From positions 3,088,501-3,152,500 of the forward strand of contig NC_036447.1 of the NCBI RefSeq assembly GCF_002775205.1: a stretch of DNA of 64,000 nt, given 5' to 3'. Each line of letters starts with the position of its first letter. The first letter of the stretch is position 1. Positions 12,401 through 22,216 of this stretch are shown piece after piece. Under the pieces are notes generated by a model. That model was not told the DNA's origin and searched no databases. It saw nothing but the letters and a program-made list of their open reading frames with translations. Both the position numbers and the translations under genes were made by a program. Source of the stretch: Xiphophorus maculatus. Lineage: Eukaryota > Chordata > Actinopteri > Cyprinodontiformes > Poeciliidae.

Positions 12401-14521
12401 ACAAGTGTTTATCAGTAGGCCAGGAGATGATGAGCAGGACAAAATCCACTCGAGGCTTTTCTAAGCTTGACAGGTTAAAGGAATCCTGGAGATATGTGCA
12501 GTATATGCGTGACGTACCAGACGTGCGAGTACTGCCCGAGGCCCACCAGCGCATGCTCAGGGTTGTTGAAAACGCTCTGCTGGATTCGCAGCTGAGCCCG
12601 TGACGGGCCGCAGATAGTCGGCTGCCTGGGCGTCCCGTTCTTCACGGAAAAACAGGAGCTGATGTAACCGATCGGCACAGTCTGGATGTTTCCTGCAAAG
12701 TGTGGTTAAAATATTTTAAAAGCAGGCAGTTTAATTGAAACAGGAGAGGTAAACGGAGCACATGTTTTTTTGTTTACATCTAACCTAACTCAGTGGAAGG
12801 TTTGGATTGTATGAAGACCAGGTTAGTTCTTAAGACACTGAAATTTTCCTGGATTCTCATCATTTTAATAATCATGTGGGAGTTTTGGTTGGGCGTCATC
12901 ATTTTCAGTTCAATTAAATAATACTTTATTTTTCTCAAAGAGGAATTAGACAGTGTAACTTATATCATCCAAGTAACTTAAAAGACTTTTTGTGGAAGGC
13001 GATGCTGTGGCAGGAAGGATCTCCAGTAGCAGTCAGTCTTGCAACGAGTCTGAAAAGACCCCTGACTGAAGACTGTACAGCAGTCATGACATGCTAACAG
13101 CTGGATTTTCAGGCAGCAGAGAACATAATCCACAGTAACATGTCTTGGATGACATCATCAGTTGTTGGCTAATCCACCTCATTTGCTTTTGCTGTTCCTC
13201 TTTAAATTTCTGTCTGCCTGTATGGTCAGAAAGCCGGGCAGGGAGACTTTGGAGTCAGGGATATGATCTTTTCCAGTTATGGTGGATAGAAGAGATGGTT
13301 TGTTTTAAAAATAACCCACTGTTGTCAAGGTTACACATCTTAATTTTGACCGTTTGACAACTTTAGCTGTAAAAATGACTGAAGTGATTTAATTTAATCT
13401 TAGAAACGTTCATCTAATTAGTGCAAAAGTAAAAGTTATTTTGATCAAAGTTTTTTAGGCATTTTGAAGTTCTGTCAATGGCAGTTCATTTTGTTTTCAG
13501 TCCTAACAGCTGATTATGACACCATGTTGTGCAGTTTATGTGTATTAAATATAAATAGTATATCCACCTTGTTCTAATGCACCTGGCGCTGATAACGAAG
13601 ATGTGCAATCTTTTTTACTGTGGCCAGAAAAGTCAGCCTTTGACACAGCAGCCTGAATCGACATCAGATGTTTGCGATGCGCTCTGACAGCCCCGTCCAA
13701 CGTCTGTCTGTTTAGGAAAAGATGGAAGAAAAAAAGGTTATTAATTGAGACAGAGGAATACAAAACAGGAGACATCTTACCTCCCACCTTCACATTCTGG
13801 TTAAAGGGCTATTTCACTACTTTTAAAAAAAATGGAATACCTTAGTTCAAAATCTAAAATACTTCAGATTTGAATAGACATTACTAAAAATACATTTTGC
13901 CTCAACCTGTGACCTATTTTTTTAACATGCTATATATTTGAATTTTCACCTTTTATAATTTTGCATGAAGTACTTAGTGTTCTTTTTGAGTGTTTTGAAA
14001 AGTGCTATACAAATTACATATATTGTTATTATTATTATTATTGAAAACATAAAAAGATGGCATTTTTACCACCTTAGAAGAGGGGAGGCTTGAAAATGCC
14101 AATAGTTAATCTAGTCAAACATGGAATAAATTGCTATGCAACTGACAGAAATTATTTAAAATGCAGTTCATGATGAACCAAATTATCAATAAAACAATGC
14201 AGTGAAATAAACTAAAGAAAATCAATTCCACAAGGCTCATTTTTAGGAATAATTTACCCTGAAATAATCCAATTCAGGTAAGATCAGCCTGAGTTTTTTT
14301 TTTTTTTTTTTGCCCACTATCATTTAGTAACTATGTCAAATCAAATAAAGTTCAGATTTAGTGAAACAGCCCTTTAACCAGCAGCCCAATCGGATGCTAA
14401 CTTCAGCTTGGTCTTTTTAACGTTAAACATACCTCAGATTTTTTATTTCTTTCCGCATAACAGAAACTTGTTGATGTATCTTCTTCATGTTCTCCCCGCA
14501 GTGTTCACACAGCGGACTCAT
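9480..14521 (-). CDS. trmo: trmo: tRNA (adenine(37)-N6)-methyltransferase
   Basis: S-adenosylmethionine-dependent enzyme that methylates N6 of t6A37 in certain tRNAs (tRNA-Thr in mammals), giving m6t6A; formerly C9orf156/NAP1. Coding exons (minus): 14433-14521, 13568-13707, 12518-12692, 11509-11666, 10399-10929, 9480-9724. All phases close, giving 445 residues against 441 in human. Residues 1-76 form a Cys-containing helical N-terminus. The TsaA/UPF0066-type domain starts near residue 78 and holds CFSVKNGTPRQP (90-101), FNNPEHALVGL, HVWIIFLFHKNGH, and STRSPHRPN (166-174) followed by GLTLAKL. The C-terminal block (SADPRSVYRR, DITCWFGQGFAEVL) matches the human end. Two donors fit at exon 2. I chose AAG|GTGGAT because it restores ALEQGNIQTVPIGY, which aligns with human. 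An AATAAA lies just past the stop (9471-9476, minus). Confidence 0.95.
11131..11485 (+). mobile_element. Dispersed repeat 'agtcaagctagca', copy 1
   Basis: Blocks 'aaagtcaagctagca', 'tagcaaagcagtgtgtccct', 'taacagctaaaac' and 'cactgcaacatgt' recur in order at 58249-58540. In trmo intron 4. Confidence 0.65.
12905..13080. mobile_element. LINE 3'-end-like fragment, copy 1
   Basis: Contains the teleost repeat motif block 'gctgtggcaggaaggatctcc', then 'agtagcagtc', then 'cctgactgaagac', shared with 15285-15455. I recognise it as a high-copy fish repeat, probably the 3' part of a Rex/CR1-type LINE. It lies in trmo intron 2. Confidence 0.5.
13797..14381. mobile_element. TAAAGGGC-ended inverted-repeat element (MITE), copy 1
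   Basis: Left end CTGGTTAAAGGGCTATTTCA and right end TGAAACAGCCCTTTAACCAG form near-perfect terminal inverted repeats about 580 bp apart in trmo intron 1. TA or TTAA at the junction is compatible with a TA/TTAA target-site preference. No transposase remains inside. A (TTA)n run and a T-tract lie within. Confidence 0.7.
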
Positions 14522-14529
14522 TTTTGCCG

Positions 14530-14690
14530 AAACGAAGAGGAAACAACGAGAGAAAACAGGTTTTACCAGGTTAACCTGTAGCTAATAACGGTAGTAGCAA
14601 AACCCCATATGAGCAAACCGTCGTCCGGACGTCATGACGGAGGACGCAGCTCGACGTCGGCGTGGAGAAAGCACGTGTTGGATTTTATTG
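14530..14690 (-). promoter_or_regulatory. trmo: trmo promoter / CpG-rich start region
   Basis: The DNA just upstream of the trmo ATG is locally CG-rich compared with its surroundings. It has several ACGTC/TGACG half-sites (14628-14660) and an E-box CACGTG at 14672-14677. The role is inferred from position. Confidence 0.45.
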
Positions 14691-15284
14691 TTGGCCAACA
14701 AAGACTATTTACAGTGAAAAACAAACAGCTTACACGAGGCGTTAAAGCGCCCAGTTGAGCATGTACAGAGCGTGAAACAGAATAATAACCGCTTTATTAT
14801 CATTAACTAACATTTTGCGGCCATGGTAGAAAATAATTGAGTGGATTTAGGTTGTTTACACATTCACGCTTCTAACAGCAGGTGGCAGCAGAAAGGCAGG
14901 TGAAAAGATAAAAAAAAATTGGCCTTGGAAGCTTGATGTTATAAAAGGAGTCATTATAATTACTTCAGTAGACGCAAATATAAAAGCAAAAAAGAAGGAG
15001 GGTTAGAACTGAGCTCTGTGGCACCCCACATGTTAGAGGGGCGGAGGATGACATATGGCCTTTAACCCTAACACAACAGGTTCAGTCTTCCACAGCTATA
15101 TCAGATCTATTTATGAACTTTGGCTAGGCTATTTCAAGACTTATATTTTCTTCTGGTGAACCAATTATCTTGTTAATTTAACTGCACTCACGAGATACAA
15201 AAAAAAAAAAATCAAATCTGCATTTTATTGGTCAAACCTGACTGGAATCAGATTCAACTTAATTGACCAAGATCATTCAAATTC

Positions 15285-15455
15285 AAAATACTTCATTGAT
15301 CCAAAAGGAAAATTAAATGTTGTTGTAACTCATATATATTCAAGTTCTTCAAAGGTTTCTTGTAGATGGTGATAGCTGTTGGCAGGAAAGCTCTCCTGTA
15401 GCAGTCTGTATTACAGCGAATTTGAAGAAGCTTCTGACTAAAAACATTCTGTACA
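15285..15455. mobile_element. LINE 3'-end-like fragment, copy 2
   Basis: Shares with 12905-13080 the order 'gctgttggcaggaaagctctcc', 'tgtagcagtct', then a 'tgac' with trailing A-rich text. It sits in the spacer between trmo and hemgn. Family assignment is tentative. Confidence 0.5.
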
Positions 15456-17134
15456 CAAACAAATGATTTGTTTCAATCGCTCACACTGTTCAGAGAATAA
15501 GCATAGATATATATTGTATACTGAATGTACGTCAACCACCAAAAGTTCTATATGAAGTAGTAATCCCACAGCATGCTGCTGCCATCACCATGCATTGCTG
15601 TTTCATCAGTCCAGAAGACATTCTCTAAAAGCAGTTTTTGGAAACCTTCCCAAGCAGTTTGTCTCATCTAATTTTTGTCAGTTTTGTAGAAAATGTCTGT
15701 TTTTGTAACATATTATAAGTCTATTCCTAGTAACTGTATTCACGGTGCAATAGTATGTATCTATAATACAGTGATTTGTGTGTTTTCTCTTTCTGACTGA
15801 TACCTTTATTGAGATCCTTCAGTAATCTCTCTGCAAACAATGACTTTAGATAAAGGATGCAGATGTCCAGTAAATGCTACCAGGACAGCTGAAGCGTATG
15901 TTCAGGTTTCAGGGTAATCAGATTCACTATAATAACAGAATAAAGTGTTAGTCCAAAGGGTCAGCACATTTATATAACCAGAATATGGTTATATAACCAT
16001 ATCTGCAGCATGTTATATAGATTAATTACACATGGGTCGGTGTTTTCAAACTTTTTTCAGGCTAATTATGACAATGTTCTGTTTACAGCTGATGAAAACA
16101 CAACATTTAAGATTAAAATATTACATCACAACAACAAAAATAATACAGAAATATGAGCTTAATGACTTAATAAGAATATGTTTTACACCTGTTTAATGGT
16201 TGCTATTTTCAAAATACTTTTATTTTGACATGCAAACCTCATTCTGCATTATATTCTAAGTCAAGGAGTCTATGTGTCTCTATGTGACTCTAATGGTGGA
16301 AAACGTTTTAAAAAGATTTATAACCGTGATTTTTTTTTACATCACAACAGCCAGAAAGGTGTGAGCTGTCGTTTAGAGATTACCCACTGCAGGTCATTCA
16401 TTAGATCTTTGTGTTATTTATTACCAAACCCTCTACCTCATTATGTACAACAACAGAAACAAAGATGCCCCAGAAAACCCTTATTTTTCTCTTCAAGTAC
16501 CAATTTTTTAAAAGTTTTGTTCTGTTCTAGATTTAAATTTGTAATTATTGTGTAACTGTGTGACTCAGGTAGTGGAGCGGACAATGGGTCGTTTACTTTG
16601 ACTCTCCACACTCTTTCCTGTCAAGTTAGTGAGCAAAAAAGTGTAAGTTCTAATTTTTTAATTTCACTTTAACTTGATGAACCTGAAAATAAAAATATAA
16701 TTCATCAATATTTACATGATTTTCTGTCTCAGATGATAATAAGGACCAGCTTTTCATGATGTAAGCAGGGAATTTTATTTAATCTTTTTTACAAAATTAA
16801 ATGAAAGACAATCCACTATTACACATACAATTACAAGTTATTCTTTCATTAATGAAAGTAAAATTTTGCTCTTTACTCAATGCGAAGTACAAAAAAATAA
16901 AAGACAAATTTGTATTAGTTTGCAGTGAAGCACATTTCAGAATAAATAACCAATGCAGGTATGGTTTGCATTCAAGCATTTTTTTTTCACATAAGCAATA
17001 ACAATTGTCTCTCTGCAATAAGAAAAACACACTTACCAAAATAAACTTCAGACACACAGTGTGACCTTAAACAAGAAAAAAAAGGGATGTGGGTTTTCTA
17101 GATCTGGACTGAAGCAACATTTGATGGGGAAAGT

Positions 17135-19954
17135 TTATATCTGATTCCCTGGCAGGTATTCCTGAGGCAGAGGAGGGCTGGACAGCGTTGGGACTGAGTA
17201 TATTTTGTTTTGGTCGACCGTGTTCATCAGTGGAGTTTCATCTAAACCTGGAAGAGTCACACAGATAAAACGGTTAAAAAAACGGCTAAAGCTGGTTAAA
17301 CTGACATTTTGTTACTGATAAGAATTGCGGGGAAAAAATGGAAACTCTGCCTGAACTTGGCAACAATTGTTTATTTGAACGTCTCACACTGGGTTTCACT
17401 TTTTATTATTATTTATTTTGTCTTTATCCGACTATATGCTCTGAACTTTTATTAGTTGGGGTCCGGGAATTTATTGTGTGTATTCTTTAAAAACTGAAAA
17501 AATATAAAAAATGAAGTTAAAAAAATTTAATAAAAGCTGCAGTACGTAACTTTTATTTTTAAAAATTTATGTTTTTTTATTTTACAAATTTATTAAAACT
17601 GCCAAAATGTTGGCATAATAGGAGATAGATAATCTGTGAAAAGATCCAGCTCCTCCTTGTGCTACTATTACTGAAGAAATGTACCGCTCCCGGCCAAAAA
17701 CAACCAATGAGAGCCAGGGGGAGGGTCTTAGTGCTGTCAATCAATCTCATTTACTAGTTGCTGAATGTGCTAATGGTGGGGAAACAACTTACAGTTACAG
17801 AAAAAGCATTTATCAGCCGTCATCAGTGGGTAAGTTATTTAACCTTAGCATTCACAACAGGCTATGCTAACTGCAGCTTAGCAGATAACAAAAGAAGGTG
17901 ATTGACAGCGCTAAGACCCGCCTCCTGGCTCTGATTGGTTGTTTCTAATTAGCACTGTGAGAAAGCAGAGGAGTTCGAGTTTTTCACAGATTATCTGTCT
18001 CATACCATTTTGTCACAATATGGTATAAATAACAAAAATATATATATTTTTAATAAAAGTTACATACTGCAGCTTCAATGAGAGCATCATCAGAACATTC
18101 CTACCTTCATCTGCTCTGTCGTTTTCTGAAGGAGAGACGTCCTCTTCATCATCCGGGCCCAAGTCTTCTATCAGAACCTGGTCTGGGGTCTCACTGTCTG
18201 GAGACTCTGGGTAGAGCGCCTCCACCTGGGGAGGAGCTGGAATGTCCTGGGATGGAGCTCGGACTGGAGAAGCATCTGGAAATTGAACTGGGACATCATC
18301 GGAGGTTTGAACTTCAATTGGGTCATCATCAGGAGGTTGAACTGGGATTGGTACCATGTAGGAGGCTTTTACTGGGACTGAAGCAGCATAGGGAACTTGT
18401 ATTGGTTCTGGAGCGGCATAGGGAGCTTTTACTGGGACCGGGACAGAATATTGAGGTTTTACTGGGACTGGAGCAGAATAGGAAGCTTGTATTGGGACTG
18501 ACACAGCATGGGGATCTTGTACTGGTTCTGGAGCTGCGTATTGAGCTTGTACTGGGACTGAAGCAGCATAGGGATTTTGTATTGGAACCTGCACATCTGG
18601 AGCTGAATACTGGGCAGGAACTGGAGCAAAATCTACCTCTAGCTTCTCAAAAAGAGAGTTTCGGACTGGCACAGGAGCAGGTGCATCTACATCTGGAGCT
18701 TGTTGTGACTCCACAGCTGGGACGCCAGTCTGAGAGGTCAGTATTTGACCCGAGTTGGCCTCTGCAGTCTCATCCTGAATCACTGGGAAATGCAGGACAG
18801 GGTCGGTCTTCCGAGGCCTCCCTCTCCTCTTGGTCCCACTCTTGTTCTCGCCTCTTGACCTTTTCCTCTGGCTCTCCACCCTGAAAGAGTCCAGCTAATT
18901 GTTAAGCTAGCTGACACAGGGCGGTGTGATGCATTTGCTAAGCTAATAGTACAAAGTCCCTGGCTGTGATCTGGGGCGTCATAGACCCACCAGAGCAACC
19001 TTTGCTTTCCTCTTGCTCCATATTCAACATAAACGAGACGAGAGATAAGCAGCTAGAGCTGATAGTGTTACCGCCATGCACTGTAAAGAAACTTTAACGT
19101 CTACTTTGACCTTAAATATTCTGCATAAGCATTTATACTTGTATTTTTGCTGACAGGGTTTGTCTTCAAAGAAATTTACCCAAAAACCCACTGGTTAGTT
19201 TCCTTCTCTTCTGCTTCGGCTTTTCTCTTCCTGAGAAGCTCCCTGTCTCTCAGTCGCCGCCGGATCCCGCCTGAAACAAATTTATAACAAAAAACATTAC
19301 CATAACCTTAAATATGGACTAATCTGCAGTTATTACACATATAGTACCAGAAAGACCTGGTTTCTGTTGTAGGATTATTCCTCTCTGGCTGCACACTGAT
19401 CACTCTTACACTGCAAAAATCTTACCTAGTATTTTGCATCTAGTTTCTAAAGCAAATATCTTAGTACACTGGAAATAAGACAAAAAAAATTTAAATAGGA
19501 GTTTGCTTTAATAATTCCTTAATATTGATGGAAAATAGTAGTTTCATTGGCCAATTATTTCACTTATAATATGGGAAACATGTCTTGCTATAAGTGAAAT
19601 TATCTGCCGGTGGAACTCATAATTTTTCATCAATATTATGATATTGTTTACTTAAAATAAGCTGAAAAGTTATTTTTCAGTTAGCTTTGTCTTGCTTCTA
19701 GTCTACTAAGATATTTGTACTAGAAACTAGAGCAAAAATACTTTGTAAAATTGTATATTTTTGCAATGTGTGAACAATCCTTGACTTTAAAATAAATCCC
19801 CAAAGACATAAACTGCATCTCCAGCTTGTTATGACTCTGTCAGATCAAATGCAAATAAATAAATAAAAAAAGAAGCAGAACTAATACCTTCCTCCTCAAG
19901 TTGGTTTTTATTCTCCACTTCTTGTAAATTCTCCTGTTGCGACGTCTCCTCCAT
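17135..19954 (-). CDS. hemgn: hemgn: hemogen, erythroid nuclear regulator
   Basis: Nuclear factor of blood-forming cells, a GATA1 target in vertebrates. Coding exons (minus): 19888-19954, 19180-19270, 18105-18880, 17135-17247. Phases close exactly and give 348 residues (human 484). The diagnostic block is in exon 2: RELLRKRKAEAEEKETNQWVFG (residues about 32-53) matches the human RELLRKRKAEVHEKETSQWLFG block. Exon 3 opens with a basic stretch KRRGRPRK (residues 70-77), an AT-hook-like core. A decapeptide repeat region (144-253) and an acidic tail (LGPDDEEDVSPSEND) follow. The gene lies between trmo and anp32b as in human. The protein is shorter and its repeats differ from mammals, but the repeat-plus-acidic layout is the same. 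An AATAAA (minus) at 16774-16779 may be the poly(A) signal. Confidence 0.92.
17534..18075. mobile_element. Foldback MITE with AAGCTGCAGTA ends
   Basis: Left end AAGCTGCAGTACGTAACTTT (17534-) and right end AAAGTTACATACTGCAGCTT (to 18075) are inverted copies. Inversion continues inward for about 200 bp: 'gataatctgtgaaaa', 'caaccaatgagagccagg' and 'gggtcttagtgctgtcaatc' reappear reversed at 17900-17990. A unique core of about 150 bp separates the arms. It sits in the last intron of hemgn, and no coding capacity is visible. Confidence 0.85.
18310..18609 (-). repeat. hemgn: 30-bp coding minisatellite in hemgn exon 3
   Basis: Residues 144-243 fall into ten consecutive units of exactly ten residues (consensus Q/K-x-x-Y-x-x-x-x-P-V/I), with a weaker eleventh unit after them. 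In DNA this is an approximately 30-bp tandem array. Because 30 is a multiple of three, the antisense frame is also open across it. Confidence 0.9.
19409..19770. mobile_element. Palindromic MITE with CACTGCAAAAA ends, copy 1
   Basis: Starts CACTGCAAAAA and ends with the diverged inverse TTTTTGCAATGTG. The whole 360 bp is a loose palindrome: 'cttagtacactggaaataag' pairs with text near 19690-19720. The same element occurs at 56451-56807. Located in hemgn intron 1. No ORF. Confidence 0.8.
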
Positions 19955-20560
19955 TCTGGCTGCAGATATGAATGAATTCAACTGTAAAGGCGCGCAAGCA
20001 AACAGAGCAGAGAACAGAAAAAAAACTGTGTTGTCTATTGCCCCCCACCCCTCCTCCTCCAGATGAATTATCTGGTTAACCATTACTCAGAGCTGGGAGA
20101 GTTCTTGCAGCTTGGGCCTTATCGTGTTTGTAAAGCTGGAGGAGTTGGCACTGAGCTGTCAGAGGGAGAAAAAAACTGTAAAGCAAGAGAAAGTTGTGTG
20201 TTTGGAAAGGGGAGGGAGGCGGTCAGTGTGTGAACGGTGAAAACGCTTGCATGCAACCTGCTGAATTAGTCGGTTATAAAGTTTGAATTTTGTTCACATT
20301 TCTCCTCAAAAAGTTTCTCCAAAATCATGCATAATCAGAACAGCTCCCCATAAAGCCTCCCTGCAGGTGTTTTAGCCAGAACCAAACAAAGTGAGATGAG
20401 AGATCCCACCCTTCAGGGTTCATCCCCTCCTTATCGCGCAGAAGGAGCGCGCTCAGTTGGGAGTGTTCTCAATCTGCTCTCAGCATATTGAGTCCCCATG
20501 TGTGTGTTCGAGCCACTCAGAGGAGAAAATAAAACCAAACGAACAGATTAAATGACCCTG
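19955..20560 (-). promoter_or_regulatory. hemgn: hemgn 5' UTR and promoter region with GATA-type motifs
   Basis: TTATC (GATAA on the gene strand) occurs at 20068-20072, 20119-20123 and 20431-20435, upstream of the hemgn start. Family knowledge says hemogen is a GATA1 target. Such short motifs also occur by chance, so the regulatory role is inference. Confidence 0.35.
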
Positions 20561-20589
20561 AACGTCTCAGCTGTTTAGGGAATGTTTAG

Positions 20590-20900
20590 GTAAATAAGTA
20601 CACCCCTCGATTCAAGAGGAACAGCAGTTTTCTGTTTGACATTATCAGTCGGTGGAGGAGTATGGACACTTTTTTTTTTGTAAAGTGGTTTTCTTAAATT
20701 CACAGCGCCTTATTTCAATCAGGTTAAGATCTGGGCTTTGACTGGGCCATTGTGTCAACTGGATTCCTGTCTTTGTCAGCCAATACATGCAGGTGTGGTT
20801 GACCCAGCTTCATTTTATTTGACCATGTTTTGGTCTCATCTGTCAAAAATGGTTCTAGAAGACTTGTGGACTTTGTTGTTTTCTTTTTATAGAAAAGCCA
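20590..20900. mobile_element. DNA-transposon remnant
   Basis: Carries 'gatctgggctttgactgggc' and 'ttttggtctcatctgtcaaa', blocks seen in common fish DNA-transposon repeats. No intact ORF or clear ends. A related short stretch lies near 52535-52570 (AAGTACACCCC). Confidence 0.4.
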
Positions 20901-21073
20901 CAAAACAGTCAAATTTCTTGTTTTTGTTCACAAACTTATTAATAGGAGCCTTTTTCTGCTCCTGAAAGGCTGAATTCTAATTTGAAATATTTTTAAAGTT
21001 AAAAAAACAATAAAATAATTATAGTAAATAATATAGAAACTAAATGAATAAATAAACTGAAACTAAATAAAAC

Positions 21074-21184
21074 AAATTTAATTTAATTTAATTTAATTTA
21101 ATTTAATTTAATTTAATTTAATTTAATTTAATTTAATTTAATTTAATTTAATTTAATTTAATTTAATTTAATTTAATTTAATTT
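21074..21184. repeat. (TTTAA)n pentanucleotide microsatellite
   Basis: About 22 near-perfect head-to-tail copies of the five-base unit TTTAA, in the spacer between hemgn and anp32b. Confidence 0.98.
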
Positions 21185-22012
21185 GTGGTCACTTGGGAGT
21201 CCAAAACAATGTATCTCAAGTTGGTTCACGCCTTAAAAACTGCTTTCTAACTCATCAGTTTTGTATTAAAGTAATTATAGTTATAAGAAAATGACTAAAT
21301 TTCCACCAAAAAAACTAAGAAATTTTGAGATTAATCTCAGGAATTTCCTAGAATGTTTTTTTTAAATTGCTAAGTTTCAAAAGTCAAACATTTCCAGGTT
21401 TTCTTTTTATTTTTTATAGTGTGGTGTGTGTCATGCTGCTTTTTAAAGTGTAACTAACCCCCATGTGAAAGCGTAACTCGCCCCAGACAAAATGTGAAAA
21501 ATTCCACCAAAGTGGGCGGGGTCACATGACATAGAGGGGCGTGGTTGAGTGTGGGGGTGTGGTCAGGACCAGGGAAAGCGCTGCTGCCAACTTAGCCTCT
21601 TTATCACCATATTTAGCAACTTTTTCAGACTCCTCTGGTGACTTTTATAAAAAAACTGACAAATCTAGCAACTTTTTCTGCGTTACTGGAGACTTTGGCC
21701 ACAAGACATGAAAACAACAATTACTGTGCATTTAGAAAAAAAATCAGTTTTCTTTGATTTAAAGAAAGCTTAACATTAATCATAACACAGTTTTAAACTG
21801 GTTAAAAAGTTAAAACCATCAACTGTTGTATAAATAAGTAATCATATGTCATTATTATTAAATGTAAGTTCTGGGATACCACAAGAATCAGTATTAGGCT
21901 CAAACTGTTTGTAATGTATTTAAGTGACATGTTTAGTGTTGAATATGATAGAATATTGGAATGTTCTTTAATTTTCATGCTGGAATGGCAGCCAGAAATA
22001 CTGATTAATGAA

Positions 22013-22216
22013 TCAGTCAGTCAGGTTTATTTGTATAAGATATTTAATTTGTCTGATTGTTGTTTTAGGCAGACTTGTGAAGACACTGTTGCAGTAATCA
22101 ATGAGACTAAAGATAAAAACTTTGATGAGTTTCTTTAAATCTTGCTGGGAGAATAGTCCTGCAATCCTGGAAATGTTCTTCAGGTGATAGAAGCCTGACT
22201 TTTTAACTGTCTTCAT
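22013..22216 (-). pseudogene. LINE reverse-transcriptase C-terminal fragment
   Basis: The minus frame encodes HLKNISRIAGLFSQQDLKKL, then a block with SLIDYCNS and SLPKTTIRQ, typical of the C-terminal part of fish LINE reverse transcriptases (CR1/Rex-like group). The 'gtttatttgta' next to the end resembles other LINE tails at 39410 and 45995. It is a 5'-truncated dead copy. Confidence 0.7.

Noticed and set aside
13581..13600. Alternative donor CCAG|GTGCAT in trmo exon 2
   Set aside because: It is also in phase, but it would remove four residues (ALEQ) of the ALEQGN stretch, which matches the human ALETGN.
18078..18884. 268-residue plus-strand ORF opposite hemgn exon 3
   Set aside because: It is the open antisense frame of the 30-bp coding repeat. 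There are no splice signals or promoter for it, and the minus frame has clear homology.
21074..21184. Regular array considered as CRISPR-like or satellite DNA
   Set aside because: The unit is only five bases and there are no spacers. A plain microsatellite in a eukaryotic genome.
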